This document shows, piece after piece, positions 55,540 to 64,000 of a stretch of DNA of 64,000 nt; the stretch's first letter is position 1; each line of letters starts with the position of its first letter. The translations under genes were made by a program, and so were the position numbers. This DNA comes from Prevotellaceae bacterium (GTDB taxonomy: Bacteria > Bacteroidota > Bacteroidia > Bacteroidales > Bacteroidaceae): assembly GCA_028723525.1 (NCBI GenBank), contig JAQYET010000062.1:1-64000 (forward strand), in the 5' to 3' direction. The notes under the pieces were generated by a model. That model was given only the letters and a program-made list of their open reading frames with translations, did not search any database and was not told the origin of the DNA.

Positions 55540-56277
55540 TCAAGAGCCCGCGACAAACTTCTCGGCTTGGTCGAGCATATCGAGCTTGCCAACGTCTATC
55601 ATCTTTAGGTCATCTTTCAAATATCCTTGAAAGCGGAACTTGCCGCACCATTTCAAATAGAACTCCATTATGCCGAAACGCTCGGGCATTTCCTCGAAGC
55701 AGGAGAAAACCGAGGGGCTGACGACATGTATCCCACTGAAAGCCAGCATGTCAAGTTCATCCCTACGAATTGCCCCTCGCTCACAGTCCATAATCACCTC
55801 TCCTGTCTCAACATTTGTCCATCCCCTCAATCTCACGGTTTCGTCGAATAGCAAATATCGTTTCGTCTTGCGCCGACTCACAAGCAAAGTGGCGTCATTG
55901 TCACCTGCCACTTCATAAAATGCAGACAGGTCAACATTGCTAAGAATATCCACGTTATGGATAAGTATCTGACTGCCGGCATCGAAGAGTGCCAACGCTT
56001 TCTTTATGCCTCCGCCCGTTTCAAGCAGCCTTTCGCGCTCGTCGCTTATGCGGATGTCAAGTCCGAAGTTATCGTTTTCAGCAAGATAAGTTATTATTTG
56101 GTCGGCGAAATGATGCACATTTACCACCACACGCTCAAATCCTGCAGCCCTCAGTTTCATTATCACATGATAAATAAGAGGCTGTCCTCCGACCTTCACC
56201 AATGCCTTTGGCATAGAGTCGGTAATCGGTTTGAGCCGTGTCCCAATTCCGGCTGCAAATATCATCGCCTGTTTCAT
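55540..56277 (-). CDS. Sugar-phosphate nucleotidyltransferase (MurU-like)
   Basis: A 245-residue cytoplasmic transferase that probably joins a nucleoside monophosphate to a sugar-1-phosphate. The signature FAAGIGTRLKPITDSMPKALVKVG (positions 7-30), the YHVIMKLRAAGFERVVVNVHH and the product-binding LIHNVDILSNVD are complete. The start is ATG 56277 (MKQAM). It resembles MurNAc-1-P uridylyltransferase or mannose-1-P guanylyltransferase, without certainty. No AmgK-like kinase is adjacent. Its promoter (56282-56311) ends five bases before the ATG. Confidence 0.85.
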   Translation of the reverse strand: MKQAMIFAAGIGTRLKPITDSMPKALVKVGGQPLIYHVIMKLRAAGFERVVVNVHHFADQIITYLAENDNFGLDIRISDERERLLETGGGIKKALALFDAGSQILIHNVDILSNVDLSAFYEVAGDNDATLLVSRRKTKRYLLFDETVRLRGWTNVETGEVIMDCERGAIRRDELDMLAFSGIHVVSPSVFSCFEEMPERFGIMEFYLKWCGKFRFQGYLKDDLKMIDVGKLDMLDQAEKFVAGS

Positions 56278-56281
56278 TGCG

Positions 56282-56311
56282 CAAAGATAAGAAGAATTAT
56301 TTGAAAAACAA
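56282..56311 (-). promoter_or_regulatory. Promoter giving an almost leaderless mRNA
   Basis: TTG (56311-56309), a 19-base spacer and TATCTTTG (56289-56282) on the minus strand fit the consensus. Only four bases separate it from the ATG at 56277, so transcription would start at or next to the start codon. Confidence 0.7.
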
Positions 56312-56395
56312 GAAACCAAGTCTATAAATTATCGGCAAAAACAAAATAAGAAACAATCTTTTTGTCACCGTCGCCGACATTGTTACCATAAAAAA

Positions 56396-56425
56396 TGAGA
56401 ACGGCTCAATTACGAACCGTTCTCA
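56396..56425 (-). terminator. Terminator of tRNA-Pro
   Basis: Arms TGAGAACGG (56396-56404) and CCGTTCTCA (56417-56425) form a 9-bp stem followed on the minus strand by a T-run. It lies four bases after the tRNA 3' end. Confidence 0.92.
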
Positions 56426-56429
56426 CTTG

Positions 56430-56502
56430 TCGAGGTGACAGGACTCGAACCTGCGACAGCCTGGTCCCAAACCAGGAACGCTACCAACTGCGCTACACCT
56501 CG
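56430..56502 (-). tRNA. tRNA-Pro (anticodon TGG)
   Basis: On the minus strand the acceptor arms CGAGGTG and CACCTCG pair, with A as discriminator base. The anticodon arm is CCTGG-TTTGGGA-CCAGG, giving anticodon TGG, and the T-arm is GCAGG-TTCGAGT-CCTGT. The CCA end is not encoded. A terminator follows immediately. Confidence 0.97.
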
Positions 56503-56750
56503 TTCTTTTGCGCATGCAAAGGTAAGTATAATTTTCGTTTCCGCCAAATTTTATTTATGTTTTTTATAAGCCATGCCTATAGGGTACCGGATATTCCGGA
56601 TGTATAATGGGGAAGCAGGGTACTCAAAGGCAGGAAACACTATATTTACCTACCGTTTTCAGCCCTGCGCTTACCCTCACTGTGAGGTCGCTTAGCGCAC
56701 TTTCAGCCATAGGTTTATGGTATAATGTCTCGCATTTGGATGTATCACGG

Positions 56751-56838
56751 AAAGTAAAATCGGCAAAATTACAAAGTAAAATCGGCGATTTTGCAAAGTA
56801 AATTCGCCGAAATTGGTCGGCAAAATCGGCGATTTTGC
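56751..56838. repeat. Four-unit 22-bp palindromic array, copy 4
   Basis: Cores lie at 56760, 56782, 56804 and 56826, exactly 22 bases apart. The first is TCGGCAA, the second TCGGCGA, the third inverted TCGCCGA and the last TCGGCGA. It lies in the 459-base gene-free stretch 56503-56961, downstream of the C11 protease gene. A second short shared block (GCGCACTTTCAGCC, 56694-56707) precedes it, as in copy 2. Confidence 0.92.
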
Positions 56839-56961
56839 TTCACGAAAGATATGCTTTCGCAGAGTTACCGGTAATCAACCATATACCGGATTGGTGCTTT
56901 AAGCAAAAGCAGGAAGTGTAAATGGGTTGTAAGGCAGCAAGTTAGGTTATGCCGATATTCA

Positions 56962-58146
56962 TCAATGGGTGGCTCTCCACCATGACGTTTCGCTCTTATG
57001 TGATGCAGCCTTGTTTGCAGAAGGGTCGCTGATGGAAATGCCAGAATAGGTGTATATTGGCGTTGTGGAGCGGTTATAGACAGAGTAGAACGCTTCTGTT
57101 GCAGCCTTTGCAATGACCAGTTTTTCAAGCGACTGCGTGAAACGAGAGTACAGAGACATGTCGTCGTGGCATAGTTGCTCCACATAGTCGTGCATATCGA
57201 AGAACAGATGTTCCTTCAGTCCGTCGTATGCCTGTATCTCTGAAAGCATTTCTTCATTGGGTGAATGAGCCGCGTTGATGTCGCGCATTATCGCTGCCAT
57301 GTTATCAAGTTCGGCGCAACGAATTACCGATATTGTGCCGTAAGGGTATTGGTAGTTGGTGTAAAACGAAAGAAACCCGCTGCACACTGCCTTCCAATCC
57401 ATTCCAACGACCGCCTTTCCCATAATGTCGTATGGCATACCGTATAGCATTATCTCGGTAGGCGAACCGATTACCATGTCGGTGGAGTTGCGCAGTTCGT
57501 ATGCCGTTTCGATGTTTGCCATGTAGCAATCGTCGAAAAGGATGTAGTCGGCGTGTATGTCTGCGAGGGTAAGGGCTTTCGACAGGTCGGAGATGTCGGT
57601 CTGGTAGGTTTTGTCAGTGGAGTGCCCGAAGAATCGCGTCTGTTTCCACTCGTCAACCATATTCTCATAATGCGGCTTCGCCATATCGGTGTGATTGCCC
57701 ACCACAGTTCCTTTCGGTACCCATGCCATGCCGTGAGAACCTATTATCATTGCATAGTGCGGAGTGTCGTAGAACACCTTAACGTCGCTCAATATATTGG
57801 CAATGCCGGCGGGGGTGGTAAACTCGTTGCCGGCAAAAGAATATTTTCTCAGCGTGTCATGAATGCATCTGCCGTTACGGTATGCAATTTCCGTGAGCGA
57901 AGCCTCTTGCTCGCTGTCTGCCATAAACACGACAACGCGCCTGCCGGGAGTGCCCCGCATCTTCGTTATTGCATCTTCCAGTCCTTTTATGTTGTTGCGG
58001 AACGGAGTAGTCATATTGCTGCCCGACCACGGCAGATACATGAATATGGTCTGTGTGTATTGTGTTTCCTGCCTATCTTCCGTTGTGTCGTCGTGGCAAG
58101 AAACCAGCAAGACTGTGGTTATGAGCAGCAATATGAGTTTCTTCAT
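56962..58146 (-). CDS. Clostripain-like (C11) cysteine protease lipoprotein
   Basis: A 394-residue secreted protease of the C11 family, which cleaves after Arg or Lys in the known members. The signal peptide ends in a lipobox (LLVSC, Cys 17), so it is probably a membrane-anchored envelope or surface protein. The catalytic pair is His138 in IIGSHGMAW and Cys207 in ILFDDCYMAN. It is the usual ~400 residues. It starts 13 bases after valS, so it is co-transcribed with a housekeeping gene by position. The function in the cell is open. Confidence 0.9.
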   Translation of the reverse strand: MKKLILLLITTVLLVSCHDDTTEDRQETQYTQTIFMYLPWSGSNMTTPFRNNIKGLEDAITKMRGTPGRRVVVFMADSEQEASLTEIAYRNGRCIHDTLRKYSFAGNEFTTPAGIANILSDVKVFYDTPHYAMIIGSHGMAWVPKGTVVGNHTDMAKPHYENMVDEWKQTRFFGHSTDKTYQTDISDLSKALTLADIHADYILFDDCYMANIETAYELRNSTDMVIGSPTEIMLYGMPYDIMGKAVVGMDWKAVCSGFLSFYTNYQYPYGTISVIRCAELDNMAAIMRDINAAHSPNEEMLSEIQAYDGLKEHLFFDMHDYVEQLCHDDMSLYSRFTQSLEKLVIAKAATEAFYSVYNRSTTPIYTYSGISISDPSANKAASHKSETSWWRATH

Positions 58147-58159
58147 GCTTATTGATGTT

Positions 58160-60898
58160 TTAAAGTTTCTTCTTCATCTCTTCGAGAGAAAGCCTCAGTG
58201 AGGCAATCTTTTCTTCAGAGTCGCTTTGCTTCTTCCGCTCCAAAGCCACTACTGCCTCGGGCGCATTAGAGACGAATTTCTCGTTAGACAGTTTCTTTTT
58301 CACCCCTGCAAGGAACGCCTCAAGGTGTTTCAACTGTGCCTCCTGCTTCTCAATCTCTGCTGCGACATCAATCATCTCGCCCAGCGGCACGGCATATTCG
58401 TGAGTTCCCACCATGAATTGCGAGGCGTCAGCCTGCTTCTCTGCCACAGTCTCAATGCCTTTGAGGTTAGCCATTTTCAGCACCACGGCGGCGTATTTTG
58501 CATAAGCGTCCTCTCCGACTGCTTGTAACTGCATCTGTTCCTTGTTGGGTATGTTTTTCTGATTGCGCACCATGCGCACACCCGAAACAATCTGCTTCAC
58601 GGTCTCTATGTCTGCCACGAGAAGTTTGTCATCGGCAGTCAGCGTGCCTATTTCAAGTTTTTCCCTCATTATGCTGTCGCCCGATTTATGCTCGTAGATG
58701 TGCTGCCATAGTTCTTCAGTTATGAAAGGCATGAACGGATGCAGCATTTTCAGCAGGTTGTCAAACATTCCGAGTGTTGCTTCATACGTCTTTTTGTCTA
58801 TCGGCTGTTGGTAAGCGGGCTTCACCATCTCAAGATACCAGCTTGAAAATTCATCCCAGAACAACTTATATACAGTCATCAAAGCCTCCGATATGCGATA
58901 TTTCGAGAACAAAGCGTCGAGTTCCTCGTTCGCCGTGCGCAGCATTGCCTCAAACCATTCCACGGCAATCCTGTTAGCCTCCGGCTGTTCTATGTCTGCC
59001 GTTTCCCAGCCCTTAACAAGCCGGAAGGCATTCCATATCTTGTTGTTGAAGTTGCGTCCCTGCTCGCAAAGGCTCTCGTCAAAGAGAATATCGTTGCCTG
59101 CCGGGGCTGAAAGCATCATTCCCATGCGCACGCCATCGGCTCCATACTTGTCTATAAGTTCAATGGGGTCGGGCGAGTTGCCTAGACTTTTAGACATCTT
59201 TCGTCCCAATTTGTCGCGCACGATACCTGTAAAATATACGTTCTTGAACGGGAACTTACCCATATATTCTTCTCCCGCCATTATCATTCGTGCCACCCAG
59301 AAGAATATTATATCGGGAGCTGTGACGAGGTCGCTTGTGGGATAATAGTACTTTATCTCTTCGTTGCCGGGATTGTTGATGCCGTCGAAGAGCGAGATTG
59401 GCCACAACCACGAACTGAACCATGTGTCGAGCGCGTCGTTGTCTTGGTGCAAATCGGAGATTTCAAGGCTGTTGTCGCCACTCTCCCTGCGTGCCATTTC
59501 GAGTGCTTTTTCTGCCGACTCGGCAACCACGAAACGTTCTTCCGTCTCGCTCTTTGCGGCTGTGTCTGTGCCTTTGTCAGGCGTATAATAATATGCAGGA
59601 ATACGGTGTCCCCACCAAAGTTGGCGCGAGATGCACCAGTCTTGTATGTTCTCAAGCCAGTTCTTGTAGGTGTTCACATACTTTGAAGGATAAAAGTGCA
59701 TCTCTCCGTTGAGCACCGGGGGCAGCGCGATGTCGGCAAAGTGCTGCATACGCAGGAACCACTGCAGCGAGAGTCGCGGCTCTATGGCGGTGTCGGGGTT
59801 GCGCTCGGAGTAGCCAACCTTGTTGGTGTAGTCCTCGATGCGCTCCATGAGTCCTGCCTTTTCGATGTCTTTCACTATCTGTTTGCGACAGTCGAAGCGG
59901 TCCATTCCAACATACATTGGCGACTGCTCGGAAATGGTTCCGTCGGCATTGAAGATGTCTATCGTCTCCAGATTATGCGTTTTGCCCAGCATGTGGTCGT
60001 TGGTGTCGTGCGCCGGAGTGACTTTCAGGCAGCCCGTTCCGAACTCGATGTCAACGTAGCGGTCTTCTATCACCGGGATAACCCTGCCCACAAGCGGGAC
60101 AATGACTTTCTTTCCTTTCAGCCATTGGTTCTTGGGGTCTTTCGGGTTGATACACATTGCGGTGTCTCCCATTATGGTTTCGGGGCGCGTAGTAGCCACT
60201 ACAGCATAATAACCGCGCTCGTCTTTGTGGATGACATCGCCTTCGGTGGCAACAATATCGCAGTCGGAACCACAAGAAACGGTATCTACATAATATTTCA
60301 AGTGATACAGTTTCGACTGTTCCTCCTTGTATATCACCTCCTCATTGCTAAGAGCCGTGAGTGCTTTAGGGTCCCAGTTCACCATTCGCAAACCGCGATA
60401 TATCAGTCCTTTCTCGTAAAGGTCGATGAACACACGGGTCACACTGTCAGACCGCTTGTCGTCCATAGTGAAAGCAGTGCGGTCCCAGTCGCACGACGCA
60501 CCGAGCCTGCGCAGCTGCTTCAGTATAATTCCGCCGTGCTCATTGGTCCAGTCCCACGCATGCTTCAGGAACTCATCGCGCGAGAGGTCGTGCTTCTTTA
60601 TTCCCTGTTCGGCAAGACGTTTCACCACCTTTGCCTCCGTTGCAATCGAAGCATGGTCGGTTCCCGGCACCCAGCAGGCGTTTTTTCCCTCCATGCGGGC
60701 ACGCCTTACGAGTATGTCCTGTATGGTATTGTTCAGCATATGCCCCATGTGCAGCACGCCGGTGACATTAGGCGGCGGGATGACTATTGTGTATGGTTCG
60801 CGCCCATCGGGTTTTGAACTGAACAGCTTGTTGTCAAGCCAATATTGATACCATTTCGACTCCACTTCGCGCGGGTCATACTTCGTTGCTAATTCCAT
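58160..60898 (-). CDS. valS: Valyl-tRNA synthetase
   Basis: Charges tRNA-Val. The 912-residue class I synthetase has the HIGH-like site [18 protein letters not shown] near residue 42 and KMSKS in [18 protein letters not shown] near residue 560. An editing (CP1) domain lies between ([17 protein letters not shown]). It ends in an anticodon-binding domain and a C-terminal coiled coil ([20 protein letters not shown]). A -7-like TACCTTTG (60956-60949) precedes it. Full length; nothing missing. Confidence 0.98.
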   Translation of the reverse strand: MELATKYDPREVESKWYQYWLDNKLFSSKPDGREPYTIVIPPPNVTGVLHMGHMLNNTIQDILVRRARMEGKNACWVPGTDHASIATEAKVVKRLAEQGIKKHDLSRDEFLKHAWDWTNEHGGIILKQLRRLGASCDWDRTAFTMDDKRSDSVTRVFIDLYEKGLIYRGLRMVNWDPKALTALSNEEVIYKEEQSKLYHLKYYVDTVSCGSDCDIVATEGDVIHKDERGYYAVVATTRPETIMGDTAMCINPKDPKNQWLKGKKVIVPLVGRVIPVIEDRYVDIEFGTGCLKVTPAHDTNDHMLGKTHNLETIDIFNADGTISEQSPMYVGMDRFDCRKQIVKDIEKAGLMERIEDYTNKVGYSERNPDTAIEPRLSLQWFLRMQHFADIALPPVLNGEMHFYPSKYVNTYKNWLENIQDWCISRQLWWGHRIPAYYYTPDKGTDTAAKSETEERFVVAESAEKALEMARRESGDNSLEISDLHQDNDALDTWFSSWLWPISLFDGINNPGNEEIKYYYPTSDLVTAPDIIFFWVARMIMAGEEYMGKFPFKNVYFTGIVRDKLGRKMSKSLGNSPDPIELIDKYGADGVRMGMMLSAPAGNDILFDESLCEQGRNFNNKIWNAFRLVKGWETADIEQPEANRIAVEWFEAMLRTANEELDALFSKYRISEALMTVYKLFWDEFSSWYLEMVKPAYQQPIDKKTYEATLGMFDNLLKMLHPFMPFITEELWQHIYEHKSGDSIMREKLEIGTLTADDKLLVADIETVKQIVSGVRMVRNQKNIPNKEQMQLQAVGEDAYAKYAAVVLKMANLKGIETVAEKQADASQFMVGTHEYAVPLGEMIDVAAEIEKQEAQLKHLEAFLAGVKKKLSNEKFVSNAPEAVVALERKKQSDSEEKIASLRLSLEEMKKKL

Positions 60899-61056
60899 TC
60901 GATATATTGTTTTATTTCGTAATCTCTAAATGTTGAATAAAAACGGTGCAAAGGTACAAAAAAAACGCAATATATATAATAAATGAAATAAATTTCAATC
61001 ATTAAAGTGCCGCATGTCAGATTTATTTGTTACTTTTGCATCAAAATAAAGAAACG

Positions 61057-61884
61057 ATGCATACAAGAGAAGAAAAACTCGAAGCGTTCGGAAGATTGCT
61101 TGACGTGCTCGACAAATTGAGGGAGGAGTGCCCGTGGGACCGCAAACAGACTAACGAAAGTCTGCGACCGAACACCATAGAGGAGACCTTCGAACTGTGC
61201 GATGCGCTGCTGAAGAACGACGATAAGAATATCTGCAAAGAACTTGGCGACGTTATTATGCACGTCATTTTCTATGCACGGATTGGCGAGGAGCAGGGAA
61301 AGTTTGACATCGCCGATGTCTGCAACAAGGAGTGCGACAAACTTATCTTCCGGCATCCTCACGTGTATGGCGAGGCAGAGTCGCTGAAACATTCGCCGCT
61401 GATACATGCAGAGGAGGGAAAAGAACTGAACACCGAGCAGGTGCTTGAGAACTGGGAACAGATAAAGTTGCGCGAGAAAGAAGGCAACAAGAGCGTGCTC
61501 TCCGGAGTGCCCGATGCCCTGCCGTCGCTGATAAAGGCATACCGTGTTCAGGACAAGGCTCGCAACGTTGGCTTCGATTGGGAAAACAAGCAGGATGTTT
61601 GGGCTAAAGTGCACGAAGAACTCGGAGAATTGGAGGAGGAACTAAAGCGCGAAGACAAGGAGAAAGCTACTCGCGAACTCGGCGATTTCCTGTTCTCGGT
61701 AATAAATGCGGCACGACTATACCACCTCAATCCCGACAATGCACTGGAACATACAAACCGGAAATTCATCAGAAGGTTCAACTATATAGAGGAACATTCA
61801 ATAAAGATAGGCAAACCATTGACTGATATGACATTGGAAGAAATGGACAAACTATGGAATGAAGCAAAGAATTTAGAAAAATGA
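61057..61884 (+). CDS. mazG: Nucleoside triphosphate pyrophosphohydrolase MazG
   Basis: Hydrolyses (d)NTPs to monophosphates and PPi, removing damaged nucleotides and affecting ppGpp level. The 275 residues hold two MazG domains. The first has ECPWDRKQTNESLRPNTIEE and ELGDVIMHVIFYA; the second has HEELGELEEELKREDKEKA and ELGDFLFSVINAARL. The start is ATG 61057: a TACTTTTG promoter box (61031-61038) lies between it and any longer start. It opens a plus-strand cluster with close spacing to a lipoprotein gene and rnz. Confidence 0.94.
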   Translation: MHTREEKLEAFGRLLDVLDKLREECPWDRKQTNESLRPNTIEETFELCDALLKNDDKNICKELGDVIMHVIFYARIGEEQGKFDIADVCNKECDKLIFRHPHVYGEAESLKHSPLIHAEEGKELNTEQVLENWEQIKLREKEGNKSVLSGVPDALPSLIKAYRVQDKARNVGFDWENKQDVWAKVHEELGELEEELKREDKEKATRELGDFLFSVINAARLYHLNPDNALEHTNRKFIRRFNYIEEHSIKIGKPLTDMTLEEMDKLWNEAKNLEK

Positions 61885-61888
61885 ATAT

Positions 61889-62452
61889 ATGAAAAAACTA
61901 TTGTTACTATGCCTTGCCGGCGTTGCAATGATGATTATTGCCGGTTGCGAGGGGCAGAACACGAAGAATAATAAGGGGAATGGCGACTCGTTGTTGACAG
62001 ACAGCACCACCGAGCAAGACTCCTCATTGTATGGCAAATGCGGCGAAGACTGTGCCATGAACACGCTGCAGCTTATTTCAGACAAGGGCGACACCGTTTA
62101 TCTTAGCTACGACCCCGATGCCGACAGGTCGCCGGTGCGCGGAGGCATTGCCGTGGGCGACCGCGTGGCAGTGCAGCTGGGTAAGGACGCTTACGGAGAA
62201 ACAATCGCGGCAAGCGTTATCAACATTACAACACTTCTCGGCAAATGGCAGAGCCTCGACCGCAATTTTGAAATCAAAGAGGGTGGAGTTGTAGAGACTG
62301 TTGTCAACGAACAGAAGCCTTACACATCGTGGAAAATAGTGAACGGGAAACTCGTTCTTGGCACTGATACGTTCAAAATATATGAACTCGGAGCCGATTC
62401 GCTGTATTTGGAAAACAAAGTCGGCATCTTCGCTTACAAGAGATTGAAGTAA
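61889..62452 (+). CDS. Lipocalin-like lipoprotein
   Basis: A 187-residue lipoprotein with a signal peptide ending in the lipobox IIAGC (Cys about 20) and a low-complexity linker (NNKGNGDSLLTDSTTEQD). The folded part ends in a lipocalin-like motif, LLGKWQSLDRNFEIKEGGVVE and ISWK-like TSWKIVNGKLVLGTDTF, seen in Bacteroidetes lipocalin-family proteins. It starts 4 bases after mazG. Its ligand is unknown, and the family call is moderate. Confidence 0.72.
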   Translation: MKKLLLLCLAGVAMMIIAGCEGQNTKNNKGNGDSLLTDSTTEQDSSLYGKCGEDCAMNTLQLISDKGDTVYLSYDPDADRSPVRGGIAVGDRVAVQLGKDAYGETIAASVINITTLLGKWQSLDRNFEIKEGGVVETVVNEQKPYTSWKIVNGKLVLGTDTFKIYELGADSLYLENKVGIFAYKRLK

Positions 62453-62455
62453 GAG

Positions 62456-63370
62456 ATGACGCCTTTCAAGCTGCATATCTTGGGTTGTGGCAGTGCACTG
62501 CCCACCACTCGACACTATGCCTCGTCGCAAATCGTTGAGTTGCGGGGCAAATTGTTTATGGTGGATTGCGGCGAAGGGACACAGATACAGTTGCGGCGTG
62601 CGAGGATAGGTTTCAACAAAATAAGAGCCGTTTTCATATCTCATCTGCACGGAGACCACTGCTTCGGACTGATAGGAATGATTAGCACTTTCGGGCTTCA
62701 GGGGCGAACCGCTCCGCTGCATGTATATGCTCCAAAGGAACTTGAAAAGATACTGACGCCTCAACTACAACTTTTCTGTACGCATTTGAGTTACGACGTG
62801 CACTTCCACGAGGTCAACGCATCGGAACAAAACATTGTGTATGAGGATGATAGTCTTAGTGTTGAAACCATCCCCTTGGAACATCGCATACCCTGTTGCG
62901 GCTACCTTTTCAGAGAGAAACCCACCCTCCCGCACATTCGCCGGGACATGATTGATTATCTGGGAATACCAATAAGCCGGATAAACAATATCAAGCATGG
63001 AGCCGACTGGGTGAAAGAAGACGGAACGGTGGTGCCCAACAACCTGCTCGTATCGCCACCGCAGCCGCCACGTGCCTATGCTTACTGCTCAGACACTCGC
63101 TACATCCCTACGCTCCATGAACGCCTGAAAGATGTTGACCTGCTCTATCATGAGAGCACCTACGGCGACGACAACCTGCAAATGGCAGAGAAATATAACC
63201 ACAGCACGGCGCGACAGGCGGCGTTTGTGGCACGTGATGCCGGCGTGAAACGGCTGCTGCTCGGGCATTACAGTTCGAGATACGATGACGAGGAAATATT
63301 GCTTCGGCAGGCAAAAGAAGTCTTCCCGAACACCATGCTCGCCAATGAAAAAATGGTTATTGACATTTAA
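62456..63370 (+). CDS. rnz: Ribonuclease Z
   Basis: Zinc endonuclease that trims the 3' end of tRNA precursors. The 304-residue protein of the metallo-beta-lactamase fold has the metal motif SHLHGDHC (His63, His65, Asp67, His68), the domain end HSTARQAAFVARDAGVKRLLLGHYSSRY and DTRYIPTL. Since the tRNA-Pro here lacks an encoded CCA, RNase Z cleavage at the discriminator fits. It is 3 bases after the lipoprotein stop. Confidence 0.96.
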   Translation: MTPFKLHILGCGSALPTTRHYASSQIVELRGKLFMVDCGEGTQIQLRRARIGFNKIRAVFISHLHGDHCFGLIGMISTFGLQGRTAPLHVYAPKELEKILTPQLQLFCTHLSYDVHFHEVNASEQNIVYEDDSLSVETIPLEHRIPCCGYLFREKPTLPHIRRDMIDYLGIPISRINNIKHGADWVKEDGTVVPNNLLVSPPQPPRAYAYCSDTRYIPTLHERLKDVDLLYHESTYGDDNLQMAEKYNHSTARQAAFVARDAGVKRLLLGHYSSRYDDEEILLRQAKEVFPNTMLANEKMVIDI

Positions 63371-63382
63371 TTACGAAAAAAA

Positions 63383-63414
63383 TTTGCCGGTTTCATAAAA
63401 AAAAACTATATTTG
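63383..63414 (+). promoter_or_regulatory. Promoter of the CTD-like miniprotein gene
   Basis: TTTG (63383-63386), a 20-base spacer and TATATTTG (63407-63414) fit the Bacteroidetes consensus. They lie about 27 bases before the ATG at 63442. Confidence 0.82.
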
Positions 63415-63441
63415 CAACGGCTAATTAACAATGACGCGCGT

Positions 63442-63750
63442 ATGACAAAGAAATTACTAATCTTTTCGCTGGTCTCGGTATTGATGTTCGGAATGCCGGG
63501 AATAAGCCGTGCTGAGGCTGCAATAGAGATAATTGACAATGACTATCAGGAGATTACAATCTCCGTACAAGAATCGGTATTGCATGTAACCGGTGCTAAT
63601 GGGCAGACTCTGCAAATATACAATGTTGCCGGAGTAATGATAAAAAGCATAAAGGTTGACAGCAACGACCGCCGCTACGAACTGAACCTGAGCAAGGGTT
63701 GCTACATCGTTAAAGTGGGCAAGACGGTTCGAAAAATATCAATCAAATAA
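63442..63750 (+). CDS. Exported miniprotein consisting of a type IX sorting-like tail
   Basis: A 102-residue protein: a signal peptide (MTKKLLIFSLVSVLMFGMPG...RAEA) and then only about 75 residues. These match the pattern of Por/type IX secretion C-terminal domains (LQIYNVAGVMIKSIKVDS, YELNLSKGCYIVKVGKTVRK). Such tails normally sit at the end of large secreted enzymes; here no cargo domain is present. It has its own promoter and stands between rnz and a lipoprotein gene. The family match is by pattern only; function is unknown. Confidence 0.75.
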   Translation: MTKKLLIFSLVSVLMFGMPGISRAEAAIEIIDNDYQEITISVQESVLHVTGANGQTLQIYNVAGVMIKSIKVDSNDRRYELNLSKGCYIVKVGKTVRKISIK

Positions 63751-63794
63751 GGCATAAGGCAAGGCTTACAGACTAAATTCACATACCAACGGTT

Positions 63795-64000
63795 TTGCAA
63801 AAGCATTTAGGCGTTTGCTTCATGGTGCTGTTGACACTCTTGTCGTGCTCCGATGGAGACAAACATCCGTATCAAGACATTACGCCCGAGGCACTTTCCG
63901 GGATGAAAGTACCGCGTTATGAGTTGGACTACGACGACATACATGGGCAGATAAGGCAGTTGATGAAGAGCGAGACATCTTCGTCTGCAGCCGTGAGGTT
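63795..64000 (+). CDS. Lipoprotein gene, cut by window end
   Basis: An open frame runs past the end of the window. The best start is TTG 63795, giving QKHLGVCFMVLLTLLSC with a lipobox (Cys at residue 17). An ATG at 63822 would leave a signal peptide too short. After the Cys come SDGDKHPYQDITPEALSG and KVPRYELDYDDIHGQIRQLM with no recognised motif. It starts 44 bases after the CTD-like miniprotein and may be co-transcribed with it. Confidence 0.55.
   Translation, partial: MQKHLGVCFMVLLTLLSCSDGDKHPYQDITPEALSGMKVPRYELDYDDIHGQIRQLMKSETSSSAAVR

Noticed and set aside
56607..56801. 64-residue ORF entering array copy 4
   Set aside because: Same reason: part of the coding sequence is repeat DNA and the rest is not conserved.
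59696..60817. 373-residue plus-strand ORF antisense to valS
   Set aside because: valS is full length with all motifs on the other strand; this ORF is a codon-use shadow.
61027..61056. Longer MazG start at TTG 61027
   Set aside because: The TACTTTTG promoter box lies inside this extension; the ATG at 61057 matches the family start.

Overview
The window is chromosomal DNA from an anaerobic member of the Bacteroidales, most likely Prevotella or a close relative. The signs are a typical Bacteroidetes gene set (RprX/RprY-like two-component pair, K+-dependent membrane pyrophosphatase, Oar-type TonB-dependent receptor, DUF4836- and DUF3256-like proteins, split glycine decarboxylase, MaeB malic enzyme), many copies of the Bacteroidetes promoter (TTTG about 19-20 bases before TAnnTTTG), and C-terminal tails resembling type IX secretion sorting domains. 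All family calls come from reading the translations; no database search was run.

Layout. 1-84 is the 3' end of a secreted-protein gene. 428-6984 (minus) is a histidine degradation operon, ftcD-hutU-hutH-hutI; hutU carries one in-frame TAA at codon 42. nadB and the ribosomal operon rpsF-rpsR-rplI follow, then rprXY. 13.3-20.7 kb (plus) holds a degenerate TrpF-like gene coupled to a PabA/TrpG amidotransferase, an RlmD-type methyltransferase, a porin, hppA, a His-rich membrane miniprotein and an orphan CbiL/CobI methyltransferase. 20.9-31 kb holds an ATP-grasp protein, an AAA ATPase, nifJ, a CDF zinc exporter, maeB and a thioredoxin lipoprotein. 31.4-42.9 kb (minus) has cell-envelope genes and a six-gene run (nucleoside permease, bifunctional nuclease, rsmE, DUF4836-like lipoprotein, ABC ATPase, permease). 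gapA and mscL diverge at 44.3 kb. 45.3-52.0 kb is a complete glycine cleavage operon lplA-gcvT-gcvH-gcvPA-gcvPB-lpdA. 52.1-60.9 kb (minus) holds patatin, a lipoprotein, ogt, guaA, a sugar nucleotidyltransferase, tRNA-Pro, a C11 protease and valS. 61-64 kb (plus) has mazG, a lipocalin-like lipoprotein, rnz, a free-standing sorting-domain-like miniprotein and a truncated lipoprotein gene.

How it fits together. The metabolic genes describe an amino-acid- and pyruvate-using anaerobe. Histidine goes to glutamate with the formimino carbon passed to folate, glycine feeds the same one-carbon pool through GcvTHP/Lpd (with its own lipoate ligase), and NifJ, MaeB and GapA handle central carbon. HppA recovers pyrophosphate energy as an ion gradient.

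The most unusual feature is non-coding. Four intergenic arrays (20791-20878, 31310-31397, 45014-45101, 56751-56838) each consist of exactly four 22-base units built on the palindromic core TCGSCGA, with exact 22-base spacing. Other notable points are the TrpF relative that has lost its phosphate-binding motifs and gained a CxxCH, a candidate ~70-nt small RNA near 42.17 kb, and two long imperfect inverted repeats (32561-32664 and 52073-52160).
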